DNA from: Litoditis marina
Taxonomy: Eukaryota; Nematoda; Chromadorea; Rhabditida; Rhabditidae
Assembly: GCA_964036275.1 (NCBI GenBank)
Contig: OZ038437.1
Coordinates: forward strand, 4,716,501-4,780,500
Reading direction: 5' to 3'
DNA: 64,000 bases
Each line of letters starts with the position of its first letter. Position 1 is the stretch's first letter. Positions 49,301-58,662 of the stretch are shown here, in pieces. Below the pieces are notes generated by a model, which was given only the letters and a program-made list of their open reading frames with translations, did no database searches and was not told the DNA's origin. Both the position numbers and the translations under genes were made by a program.

Positions 49301-52158
49301 CAGTCCTTTTGAGTTCATTTGTCACTTTGTTTGTCTAAATTGTCTAATTCTACACCGACTTCTCGAAAATAATCATTCTCATCTATGAAACCTTAGTTGA
49401 AAAGTGCACGTATGTCAGCTGAAATTCTGTTAATTACTTTCTAATCGGACATGTTTTGGCTAAGTAGACGAGTGGTGGGTGTTGACATGTTTGAAATTGA
49501 AGGAAGACGTCTGGACGGGGAGTTGTACAATTAAGTGTTTTGTAACAAATAATCAGCAGTGAAAAAGTATAGTCGTGACAAATATTAAGGGCTAGTACAC
49601 AGTGTCGGGATACTTTTGCTGTGTTAAGCGTTTCGCTATGGCTAACACTGATAAGTATCAAAGTTTTGAGGGCACTTCTGATCACAAAATTGTACCATGG
49701 AATTTGCTTTTGCCGAAACATGTGTATACGGTGTATGTTCCACTAACCGCTGTGTTTGTAGTTTGATCCCGTTGCTTCCAGTTGAAAGTTTCAGTGTGTT
49801 GAGGTCAAACTACTGTTGAAAGGACCCTTCAAACTCTCTACCAGTCTTCTTCGAGTTCTTCGACCTGAACTAAAAATAGTTCGCCGACGCTAATCAGAAT
49901 CAGATTTTCGACCGAATTATATGAATGAAGAGCACGAATCTAAATATAATTCTCGTTTGAGCTTCTAATTAATACCCAAGATGACATCACCCTCAACGTT
50001 CGCTTCTATGGGGTGGCAATTAGACGAGCAGGGTGGAAACTACCGTGAAAAACTGGACGGATGTAAACAATTTAGGAAAACCAAACTTTCTAGTGAGAAT
50101 CGTAAAAAAGCAGGTTCAGAGTTCACTGGGTAAAGGTGCACCAATATCTGATTCATTAGACGAGTATATGTTATACGGTCGAGTCTCACTCCCAGTCTCT
50201 CCTTCTCTCTCATATCTCTCTTATTCTTCTCTGTCTTTCTCTCCTTCCTCTCTCACTTTCCACTTCTCTGTTCCTTTTTCTCAGAGTTTCCTTCCCTCCT
50301 CTCTCTATCTTTCTCTCTTTCTCTCTCTCTCTTTCTCTCTCACTCTCTCTCTCTCTCTCACTCTCTCTGTCACTTCCTTTTGTCTCCCACGTCTTCCGTT
50401 TCTTCCATTGATGACGTAGCTGATTGTCAGCTGTTTTGATATCATTTCCGAACAAAACTCAAATAGTCACCAATTATAGAATTTCACCGAACTTGACTTG
50501 CATTTTTACCATTGCACACATCAAACTGAACTTTTCAAACACAGCAGAGTATTAGGTTCACCTTAGCTAACAGCAGGATAGAAGTAAAAGACTACTACAT
50601 GTACAAAACCTATAGCCACTGAAAGCAAGAATAAGAGGAAATGGTGTACTGTATTTTTTACTATCGCCGTGGGAAAAACGTTGTATTTCAACCAAAAAGT
50701 CTGCAAAACCCGTCTATTTCTGTCCCCGACGTCATTTTCGCGCCTTTTCTGCGTTCTTTTACGAATTTCCGAGCTTTTGTGTCGTTTCGGCGATGACGCC
50801 GAGGCTTCCTTGTTTCAAATCGGGTTCCGTAACCGAATTTAGTCACGCGCTGCCCAATTTCAGTCGTGAACAGACCATTTAACGGGAAAAATAGCCTAAC
50901 GAGAGCTGCAGACGCTGCAAAACAGGGGTCAAATTTTTTTATCTCTCTTCTCTCTCTCTCTCTTCTCTCTATTTTTTTTCTCTTTCTTTCTCTCCCTCTC
51001 TCTCTGTACTTTTCTCTTTCGCACGCCATCTCTCTGACAGTTTCTCTTCATCTCTTGTCTGTTTCCCTCTCTCCTCCTCTCTCTCTTGCTTTTCTCTTTC
51101 TCCCATCTTTATCTTTGCTACATACTTAATATCTCCATGCAGCTATCTTTCACACGACCTAATACATTCCACTATTTATTAATCGAGATTACCGATTCTA
51201 TTTAATTCCTCTATACAACTACCCCACGCGACTTGCGACAGTTAGGAATTTATGCGATAGTTCAGAAGTTGAAGTTTTTGCAAAGGACAGAGAAGAAAAA
51301 AAAACTCTTTTTACCACGAATATAGTACCAAACACAAACACATAGTTACCGTAACCATTATCCTTGCAGGACCTGCACTGGTGATGTATTAATAATTTAC
51401 ACCGAAAAAACACAAATATAGTGAAAGTATTGAAAGTATAAGTAAATATAGTGAAAGTATAGTTATAGTTACCGTAACCCTCTTATTTGCAGGACCTGTA
51501 CTGGTGATGACGTCATCGGCTGTTCATATCTGGGCACTTTGGCGACCGACAAATCCGAAATTGAACAGTGGAAGAACACCGTGGAACACATGAGCAAGGA
51601 GTACAAGGTTGGTATAAATATTGACTTTCAGTGAATATGGATTTTCTATCGACGTTCAAGAAACTCTTAGAGTATGCATACCAAGCTTGACTACTTTTAA
51701 GCGATTCCCTCCATGAAATCCGAACAATCATTGAATATCTATGTAAGAAAAGTATATCTGATGTATTGCACCCATTTCAGTGATCAGCTGGATGAATGTT
51801 AACTTGTAAACCTGTTCTTTATTGGAACAATTTTCGTTCACGTTTCACGTCGGAAATTCGTGTATAGGGGGTGCCACATTTATACTTTTTGTCTCTTGCC
51901 GGAATCGAACCTACGAGCAAAACATTCGTAACAGAGCGCTAACCACTGCGCTACGAGATTGCATAGCCGGAAAGCCTTGGAATTGAATGTGTGCGTACAC
52001 AGCGGAAATTGAGATATACAGTACCCTCCCGCCTTTCCGCTGGCGACGACTACAATAAACATTTTCATTTTCAGGGCACTCATCATCTGAAGCCACCCAT
52101 GGCCGCACCGCCCGTTCACGTGGCGGAGGCCGGAGAAAACGGTCTCGAAGAGGATTGA
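28292..52158 (+). CDS. Synaptotagmin-like tandem C2-domain protein
   Basis: Ten exons, 28292-28714, 36146-36294, 36475-36575, 38244-38371, 43078-43149, 43391-43516, 44729-44840, 47139-47313, 51493-51607 and 52075-52158, join in frame to 494 aa. An in-frame TAG lies upstream of the ATG. Residues 1-195 are Pro/Ser-rich, low complexity (LPTPPPLSP; TPEPIPELPVP) with no signal peptide or membrane helix. C2A spans about 199-333 (GLGLVHCTLQ, KRLRVSILRIE, RGRDPVFNQEFFFD, LIGEAAVPL); C2B about 334-475 (KLGKIFISSC, RLTINIKKAEDLP, VYNEAVMFLF, DDVIGCSYLG). The C-terminal HHLK resembles the synaptotagmin WHxL end. Ca2+ sites look incomplete: C2A loop 3 reads AAYNQGGAKLGKD, and C2B keeps D371, D426 and D434 or D435 but lacks others. 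This suggests Ca2+-independent membrane or protein binding, like Syt14/16-type proteins. Orthology is uncertain. Other first exons could lie in the 7.4-kb intron 1. Confidence 0.88.
28715..36145 (+). other. 7.4-kb first intron of the tandem-C2 gene
   Basis: No further exon recognised. Contains a CT tract (29302-29384), a GA tract (31430-31482), a G19 homopolymer (34894-34912), and a 45-bp direct repeat (34851-34895 and 35035-35080, ATTGAGGGGC.ACGCTTAAGG). CACGTGA motifs are frequent. Confidence 0.5.
34851..35080 (+). repeat. 45-bp direct repeats flanking a G19 run
   Basis: TCTAATACAACA.TATTGAGG and ACGCTTAAGGGGTT are shared by both units, spaced about 185 bp. The poly-G run follows the first unit only. 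Confidence 0.55.
36815..36890 (+). repeat. Short tandem triplication
   Basis: Three units of about 25 bp carry CTATGGCTAATTC or CCATGGCTAATTC in intron 3 of the C2 gene. Confidence 0.5.
37269..37459 (+). repeat. ~142-bp-period direct repeat
   Basis: ACTACTAGTA.ATG.GCC.GAGTTGAGAAACGATAGATGA occurs at about 37271 and 37413, separated by diverged sequence. C2-gene intron 3. Confidence 0.5.
38010..38090 (-). repeat. Possible tRNA-like fragment
   Basis: Minus strand reads GTGGCTAGAACGGTAGAC then GGGATCGTTCCC, loosely A-box and T-arm spaced. Weak; no cloverleaf drawn with confidence. Confidence 0.25.
38448..38615 (-). repeat. Dispersed ~198-bp repeat, copy 3 (inverted)
   Basis: Reverse complement of the 3147/9847 family. 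Shows GAGAGAGTGTGTAGATCAATG, GCCAAACCCCGCCCCATAC and GGTGTCAACAACGGTTTGG. Confidence 0.65.
39083..39245 (-). repeat. CACGTGA dispersed repeat (inverted copy)
   Basis: Complement of the 20148-20300 family: TTAGTCAATTGCACAGTCACG, then AAACACAGAAGAACT, then TGACTATTCAATTTACGTCT. Confidence 0.6.
42003..42256. mobile_element. hAT-like MITE filled with CCAATT/AATTC repeats
   Basis: Perfect terminal inverted repeats TAGAGTGGTTAA / TTAACCACTCTA, flanked by an identical 8-bp direct repeat CTATCTGA (41995-42002 and 42257-42264). The interior is almost wholly AATTC/CCAATT short repeats in both orientations. TIR type and TSD length fit hAT. No coding capacity. Confidence 0.85.
42320..42520. mobile_element. 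201-bp MITE, copy 1
   Basis: Ends CTACTGAGACTCCTACAGTA and TACTGTAGGAGTCTCAGTAG are inverted repeats. A same-length copy lies at 47374-47574 in another intron of the same gene. Confidence 0.75.
44285..44380 (+). repeat. CACGTGA dispersed repeat fragment
   Basis: Matches 20192-20290: TGCACTTTGT.ATTGCACGTTTCTGAGTT, then CACGTGACTGTGCAATTGAC. Confidence 0.6.
44869..45040 (-). repeat. tRNA-like repeat with conserved leader, copy 2
   Basis: Minus strand reads leader (GTCG.TGCCAACGGAAAGGCGG, TACTGTATATCTCA), then GCGCAGTGGTTGGCTCTCTG and GGTTCGATTCCGGCGAGAGA. Intron 7 of the C2 gene, about 28 bp from the donor. Confidence 0.65.
47374..47574. mobile_element. 201-bp MITE, copy 2
   Basis: CTACTGAGACTGCTACAG... 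and ...TGTAGGAGTCTCAGTAT ends, same length as 42320-42520. Intron 8 of the C2 gene. Confidence 0.7.
49117..49245 (+). repeat. CACGTGA dispersed repeat
   Basis: AGAAGTAAATTTATAAGTCACGTGAAG through TGCACTTTTTCATTGCACG to GTGCAATTGACTAACAGTATA; same family as 20148-20300. Confidence 0.6.
51339..51390 (+). repeat. Duplicated splice acceptor / decoy exon start
   Basis: ACCGTAACC...TTGCAG|GACCTGCACTGGTGATG repeats the true acceptor and first ~18 coding bases at 51493. If used, reading continues for 16 codons to TAG at 51419-51421, inside C2B, so it would be a poison or alternative exon unless skipped. Confidence 0.6.
51891..52057 (-). repeat. tRNA-like repeat with conserved leader, copy 3
   Basis: Best preserved copy. 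On the minus strand a leader of about 100 bp ends before TCTCGTAGCGCAGTGGTTAGC and GGTTCGATTCCGGCAAGAGA. It ends 17 bases before the last exon of the C2 gene and so supplies most of intron 9. Confidence 0.7.
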
Positions 52159-53401
52159 AACAGTCCTGTAAACTTTTGAAAGTGGTTGTATTCCTTTAAA
52201 CATCAACAATCAATATCTCAAATACTCGATTAACTTTGATTACTGATCTCCCTTTTTGAGGTTTGTAAACTTACAACATTTACTCTGTTTTCACCTAAGT
52301 CTTTTGCATTCAGGGAACCACATATTTGAAATATCATTAAAAAAAACCGGTTACTGTCGTAGCCCCTCCTCATCTGTAGAACGTCTTAACGCTATTTGAA
52401 CAATTGCGACTAGTTTTATTTGTAAAGTATAGAAAACATACTATCATTTTCAAACAATGCCCGAAACGTGAGCTGATGTATCACGATAACAAACTGTTAT
52501 TTCACCCCACTGAAATATAAAACCTCAAAGAAGGACGATTACGTGGACCAATCCCGTGTCAACGGTCCTTTAAACTGCAATTGAAAAATGTACTGCAGTT
52601 TAAAGGACTGAAGCGTTATGATTGGACCACATAATCGTCCTTCTCTAACCGTAGTTTTTGACCAAAGTCCCCGAATTTCGATATAGGACAGTTTCACGTG
52701 TAGTTATTTGCAATTTCACGTTTCGTGACTTTCATTTGTATTAAAGTTCGAGAAGCTCAAGTGATATTCATATTGGATCATCTATTTGGTATTTTCATTT
52801 GTGTTTTTTTAGGACAGAACTAGTGTTTGATACATTTAGAAGGAGCGTTTTACCTAAGCCCCCTCGATTCAAAACAAAATTATTGATTTTTATTCTGTAC
52901 TAGTTCTGTCTGACGTGTGCTCTCATAACTTGTAATTTACTTTGTGCTGTGTACTATGATACCATATCTTTTGCGCTGATCGCTCATTTTCAATAAACGT
53001 TATAAATAAATATTTGTTCTATTTCTGTTCGTTCAGTGATACATGTTAGAAAATGTGCCATACACTGAAAAATGATTCAACAATTTTAAAGCAAATCTGT
53101 TCACATTTGGTTGGATTTGAAACATGTTGTTTCCCAAGTTCTAAATATAGTACAATGAGTATTTTGAACACAAATTTTAACAAGTTTTTTTCCAAGTTGT
53201 TGAGATTCGCTAAAGCTCGGGGAATCCCTCCCTCTAGGGGGGCCGTAATTTCTAGGAAAAACACCAAGTCTGGAGGATAACAACAATATCAAATTGGGTA
53301 CGTAATCCATCCGCTGCTTCAGCGTCCGTTTCTCTTTTTTCCAAGAACACAAACAAACATTTCATTCTACAAAAATTGAATTTTAATACAGTTAAGTTCT
53401 G
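52159..53401 (+). other. 3' flank of the tandem-C2 gene
   Basis: Likely 3' UTR and intergenic DNA. AATAAA signals lie at 52992-52997 and 53005-53010. Contains a 108-bp MITE (52533-52640) and, from about 53190, sequence duplicated at 57150-57315. Confidence 0.5.
52533..52640. mobile_element. 108-bp MITE, copy 2
   Basis: GGACGATTACGTGGACCAAT ... ATTGGACCACATAATCGTCC ends; same length as 4700-4807. Probably inside the C2 gene 3' UTR. Confidence 0.75.
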
Positions 53402-54160
53402 TTATTTCCATCGTCCACCTGTTGAACTGTCGAAGAACTTTTCCCCCACCATCATCCTGATGTGTTCCGCGATGGTGTTCTCGATCCGGTGCTGATCTGT
53501 GGGGTAACCACATGTCACCCGTGGTGTGCGTTTTGTGGCGTAGGCCATACGCTGCTCCAGCGTCATTGGCAGCTCCTAGAAAGAGAGAAAATTGTGACTC
53601 AGAATCGAAAATGTACCCCCAAAGTACCCACATTCCCAGACTGCTCAATATCCCAATCGACTCTGAAATTCCCCGAGAGGATCACTTTCGAAAATAGTTA
53701 TTATGAATTTTTTTCATGAAATTGTTTTACTTTTTCACCTCAACCTTGGGTTATTAAACCATGTGGGAAAAAATGTGTATCTAGTGCAGCTTGGCACAAT
53801 CCAGTGTCCAATACTAGCGTAGTGGTTTTCCTTTTTTTTCACCTTTTCTCACGTTTTCAAATGAATGTTTTTCCTGGTGGTTGAGTTATGCTCAGACATT
53901 TCCCAGCCAATACCTGGGTGGAGTTCCTGGCGAGGGAGGCATTTCAAGGGCCTGGAAAATATATGTTTGGTGTTGGAAACAACTATATTAACTGCACTAC
54001 AATGTACTAAATTTCCATGTTCTTCTACAATTTCTACAACCACTTAGTTTTTGGTGTGAAAAAATATAAAACTGTAACGTTCAACTCGCCATTTGGGGTT
54101 TAACAACTTGAGCAGCTGGAGGAAGCGAATAGGTAGGGGATACAGGCTTGTGGTAGGTGT
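53402..54160 (-). pseudogene. Broken copy of the proline-rich gene at 57834-58662
   Basis: Three segments match the exons of the intact gene in order and strand. The exon-3 copy, about 53402-53573, still reads LPMTLEQRM..YAT and HRIENTIAEHIRMMV. The exon-2 copy, ending at 53951, reads ALEMPPSPGTPPRY and then meets an in-frame TGA (53892-53894). The exon-1 copy, about 54104-54160, keeps SLYPLP then shifts frame and has no ATG. Intron sequence beside exon 3 is also conserved, so this is a DNA-level duplication, not a retrocopy. The duplicated block continues leftwards to about 53190. Confidence 0.7.
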
Positions 54161-54767
54161 GTTTTTACATGATCTTCATATCCTTCCATATCATCCACAA
54201 ATTCACCAAAAATAATATCCATGCTATCTTCTGTAGATTCACTCTCGTTTTAGAAACCATCCCAATCGAAATCAATAGGACAGTTATCAAAGCTCACAGT
54301 CGGGATAAATGACTTCTCAGATTTGTTCGCAACTATTTTTGAAAACACTTCATGCAGCATTTAACCTTGGAAGGTGAGTCACCTGTCACTCAAAAGTCTA
54401 TTTTTTAATATATAAAAACATGCATTTCGCAATAACCTCCTACAAGGGGGAAATGGGTAATCAAATTTTTTCCTCCAGATATTTTCAGATGGGCCAAATC
54501 GCCATTTGAAAGCAAAAACTTTTTCACCCTATCACTGGGGGGGGGGGGGGGGGGGTTTACTCAATAAACCAACAGAAAACATAATAAATAACATTAAACT
54601 AGAATACATCAAACAGTCTCGTCTCCAATAGTTGTCATCTCAAACGACTCCTTCCCTTCCGAATTCTGCACACAGCACCTGAGAGATGCCACTCAGTAGA
54701 AGCGTGAAACAGACGCCCGCAAGAAAAACAACTCCATCTAGAAAATATCACAGTAAACTGAGGTTTG

Positions 54768-55138
54768 ATTAGTAAAAAGTGGGGGAACCAACAAATGTGT
54801 GAGTTGTGTTTGGTTCGACCTCGATATCAGCAAAAAGTGAACGATACGAATTGATGTGATACTGTAGGAGAAGTATTCTGCAAAAATAGAACAATACAAA
54901 TGTTGCACAATGGTTCACGAAGCCCGCATGATATTTCAGAAATTGCCGAAGGGTATTTCATGTGTGCTTTGACGACATGCGTGCGTTGTGAACCATTGTG
55001 CAACATTTGTATTGTTCTATTTTTGCAGAATACTTCTCCTACAGTATCACATCAATTCGTATCGTTCACTTTTTGCTGATATCGAGGTCGAACCAAACAC
55101 AACTCACACATTTGTTGGTTCCCCCACTTTTTACTAAT
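54768..55138. mobile_element. 371-bp foldback with 151-bp arms
   Basis: Arms 54768-54918 and 54988-55138 are virtually perfect inverted repeats (ATTAGTAAAAAGTGGGGGAA outer end, GTGAACCATTGTGCAACATT inner end) around a 69-bp spacer. A diverged single arm lies at 60774-60915. Non-coding; would fold into long dsRNA if transcribed. Confidence 0.85.
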
Positions 55139-55379
55139 TGTCCTTTTTTTGCTAGTTGTACTCCTACAACTTCATATGTTGCCTATTCACAGAGTGGATC
55201 TTGTGAACTCATTATATTATTATGGAAATCTCAGTTTTATGTGTGCACAAAGCCGAATGCAGACCATAAAATTACTGATGTTGTAATATAACGCAGGTTA
55301 CTGGCTCTGTCACTATCAACAACTGAACAAAAACGCTAAACGTTCCGATTGACATGTACACCGCTTTTAGCGGCGATAA

Positions 55380-56480
55380 GCGATGGGGATTGGCGCCATT
55401 GACAAATCTACAATTAGAGACACCAACTCACTTACAATATAGCCATTATTTCCAATACCACATCAAAAACCTTCGTTGAAACTTTTTTTTCATTCCTGCG
55501 TCAATTGACACACGCGTCTGGCGCCAGAACGAAACGAAATTTTCTCGGTTTTCCAGCTACCAGTACACACTACATGTGTCAATTACTGATTGGAGCAATA
55601 TTCAGACAATTCAATTGTCAGTTTCGTGTGTTTTTGTTTTGGCGCCATCTGGCGTCTGTTCCGAGCCAGACGATAAAATTCTATTTTGAATTTGTGGATC
55701 TTTATTTCACATTGGAATATTCAATATCTGTTAACTCGAAACAGTTTGATTGACAATAACTGATATTTACCCAACTTTGGCGCCAATTGGCGCCAGCGCA
55801 CAGGGCCAACAGAACTTTTTTGATTTTCAGATTGAGCATCTTACTTGCCATGTGATAGTTATTTAGTGTACCGAATTTCAGACGATTCCATTGACGCTGT
55901 CGTGAGTTTGGGTTTTGGCGCCATCTGGCGCCTGGTTCGAGCGCCAGAAGAAAAATTTCAGTTCTGGAAAAAGACTTTCACACTTTCCACCAAAGTATTC
56001 AATTTCTATTAGTGTTCAACATTTTAGTTGATGATAAATAGTGTTTTGCCGTTTTTGGCGCCTATTGGCGCCAGCGCCGGGCGCCAATGATGATGTATTC
56101 ATCTCATATTTGGCGCGACGGGCTAACTTTTGCATTATAACTCATGTTTCAAATTTCAGCTAAATCGGTTCGGTAGTTTTTCCAATAGTGTTTTTTGGCG
56201 CCTATTGGCGCCCGCGCCCGGCGCCAATGAGGAGCTATACATCTCATATTTGGCGCGACATGCTAATTTTCGCATTAGAACTCATGTTTCAAATTTCAGC
56301 TAAATCGGTTCGATAGTTTTTCCAATAGTCGTTTTTGGCGCCTATTGGCGCCCGCGCCCGGCGCCAGAGATTACATATACATTTCATACTTGGCGCGACG
56401 AGCTAACTTTTGCCATAGAATAGATGTTCCAAATTTCAGCCAAATTGGTTCAGTAGTTTTTCCACTACGATGCGGACAGA
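55380..56480 (+). repeat. 140-bp tandem array with GGCGCC dyad
   Basis: The dyad core (GGCGCC.ATTGGCGCC or its ATCT variant) recurs at 55781, 55921, 56061, 56201 and 56341, exactly 140 bp apart. Degenerate units extend left to about 55390. The last three units also share TTTGGCGCGAC and AAATTTCAGCTAAATCGGTT. The array is followed by four GAGGAGG-type units (56495-56520). Confidence 0.85.
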
Positions 56481-56520
56481 ATTCCGTGAGGGACGAGGGA
56501 GGAGGGAGGAGGGAGGAGGG

Positions 56521-56757
56521 ACGAATTACGGCGGAACTTTTCAACAACGACACGAAACCATAACTCAGGCGAAAATATTCCGATTTGGCTGAAATTTTCA
56601 CACAATGTTCAATTCGTGATTCTCTAACGTTCTCTCCTTTTAGTTTTCAAAAAAAGAATATGTTTGAAGATTTTTGGTAATTAAAAGGAAAAAACGAGTC
56701 CGCAATGGCCAAACCAAAGACAACTCACGCAGAGCGCTTCGCGCTCCGCGCGATGTA
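56521..56757 (+). repeat. Element end segment, inverted copy at 60543-60773
   Basis: ACGAATTACGGCGGAACTTT...CGCAATGGCCAAACCAAA...GAGCGCTTCGCGCTCCGCGC. The complement, more diverged, occurs at 60543-60773. The GC-rich hairpin at the right end recalls Helitron-type 3' ends; this is tentative. Confidence 0.6.
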
Positions 56758-57105
56758 TTATTTCAATTGGTGAAAGATGTACTGTCCCTGATATAGCTAT
56801 ATATCCTACTCACAGGGCACAACGTTGTATGCGAAAGTGTAGGATGTATTCGGAGTTTCCTGGTGAGAAACTACTGTGATTGTGGTAGTCGATGGCGGAG
56901 CAATAGTTCCAGTGAGCTCGCCAACACGATGAGAGAGGAGGCTGGAAGTATCAACCTTCCAGTGTCTTACAGTTCGATAATTGATGTTAATGTATTATAA
57001 CAGATAGTTATACATTTTGAAAGATTAAACTACCTTTGTTCAATGGTGCTGTGCTTTTCTGGCACGAACGACCTATACGTTGAAGGGGCGGTGGCTGGCC
57101 GATCA

Positions 57106-57282
57106 TTGTGTCTGAACATCCATTTCACGAAATCGTACACCTACGACAAAATGTTGCCAGAAACTGCCGAAGCTCGGGGAATCTCTTTTTCTACCTCTAG
57201 GGGGACCGTAACCTCTAGGAAAAACACCGTCTTGAAGAAAGAAACGATATCAGTTTGGGTACGTAATCTATCCGCTGCTTCA
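57106..57282 (-). other. Conserved duplicated block, possible coding
   Basis: Minus-strand ATG (57282) opens a 49-codon frame (MDAEAADRLRTQTDIVSFFK ... IPRASAVSGNILS). The copy near 53190-53330 keeps TDAEAADGLRTQFDIV and VFFLEITAPLE but in two frames, so it is broken there. The plus strand also shows a conserved frame (ARGI..SRG.V.SRKNT), so strand and coding status are undecided. No good acceptor precedes the ATG. Confidence 0.3.
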
Positions 57283-57833
57283 GCGTCCATTTTTAAAATT
57301 TTTCCAGGAGAAACCGGACTTCGGGAGACCTAACATAAACAATATCAACGTGGAAGAAGTACTCTATACAGGAGAACGGATGGCTGACCTCCAATTAATA
57401 TGATCTATGTACAAATGTATTTGAATAATAAATACAATGTCAAACATATTGATGTTTCCGACTAAATTTGGTTTTTTTTCAATTTTTTTCTGGGGACCAT
57501 CCTGGTTATCCCCTATTTGGGTGACTGAACTGGGTGACATCACGGCGCCGTAGGAACCAGTTTAGGCCTGACTAAACTGGGTGACTTGACTAATCTGGGT
57601 GACATACACGACTCCAATTCGGTATAAATGTTACAATTTTATGGACAAGACTTTTGAAACATTAAGAAAGTAGGTCAGTTAGCACCGTGTTCAATCTCGA
57701 TCATGCTTTTGAATACAATAATTGAACGTGCAAATCAGGAAACAACTAAACAACTGATGTTTCACACAAACAAGAACTAGAAGTCTTGCGAATTCTTCAG
57801 TTTGCAAAGAAAACGCATAGAAAATTGGTTCAA

Positions 57834-58662
57834 CTAAATTGTATACGTGAAGAGACCTCTTCTCTCACCACCATTACGATGTGTTCAGCGATGGCGTCCT
57901 CGATCCGACGGGTGTCTGTGTGGTAAACGTACGTCACCATGTGGAGTGCCTCGCGAGCGTACTCCATCCGCTGCTCCAGCGTCATTGGCAGCACCTAGAA
58001 AGAGAGAAAGTTGTGATTCATAATCGAAAATGTACCCCCAAAGCATCCACGTTCCCAGACTGCTCAATCTCCCAATTGCCTATAAAATTACCCAATCGGC
58101 TTTTCACATTCGAAATTTTTTTGATATTTATATGATTTTTCTTTCTCAAACTTGGGTCATTGCACCATGTTAAAAAAAGTGTATCTAGTGCAGGTCAGTA
58201 CCGTCTAACATTTTCATATCCGTATTGCTCTCACGTTCTCAGGTAAATTTATCATGTTCGTTGGGTTATGGAGAAAACTTACCACTGGGTTTCCGCCGAT
58301 GGGATGAAAGGCTGAATCCGGGGAGGGCGGTGGAACAGGCTCGTACCTCGGACTCGGTGGAACTCCTGGCGAGGAAGACAGTTCGAGAGCCTGGAAAATA
58401 TATGCTTGGTGTTTGAAACAACTCTATTAACTGCACTACAATACACTCAATTTCCATGTTATTTTACAATTTCAACAATCATTCTATTTTCAATAGCATG
58501 AAATTTTCAACTTTTACTCACGATTTGAGCAGATGGAGCAGGTGAGGTAGGTAGGGGATACAGGCTAGTGGGGCTGTGGTGTGGCTGGTGACGATCCCGG
58601 TCAGGACTCTTCGGAGGGAGTCCGGCAGAGAGCCGGTGGTGGAGTGTGGCTCTTTCGGACAT
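57834..58662 (-). CDS. Small proline-rich protein of unknown function
   Basis: Three exons, 58522-58662, 58283-58390 and 57834-57994, join in phase 0 to 136 aa: 47 + 36 + 53 codons. The ATG follows TTTCTCAG by five bases, suggesting a trans-splice acceptor. The first two exons are disordered and Pro/Ser/His-rich (LPPKSPDRDRHQPHHSPTS; SPGVPPSPRYEPVPPPSP). The third is a helical, acidic/basic segment (LPMTLEQRMEYAREALHMV, RRIEDAIAEHI) and is the best-kept part in the pseudogene copy, so probably the folded domain. A GTGAGA donor just after MV near the end means the gene could splice on to a further exon instead of stopping at TAG 57834. No signal peptide. I do not recognise the family. Confidence 0.65.

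Larger units (their letters stand above)
47314..51492 (+). other. 4.2-kb intron 8 of the tandem-C2 gene
   Basis: Holds the 201-bp MITE, a C14 run (47947-47960), a CACGTGA repeat (49117-49245), two CT tracts (50188-50376 and 50939-51110), and a duplicated acceptor (51339-51390). No additional exon assigned. Confidence 0.5.

Noticed and set aside
50033..51129. Ser/Leu-rich frames at 50.0-51.1 kb
   Set aside because: Products of CT tracts in intron 8 of the C2 gene.
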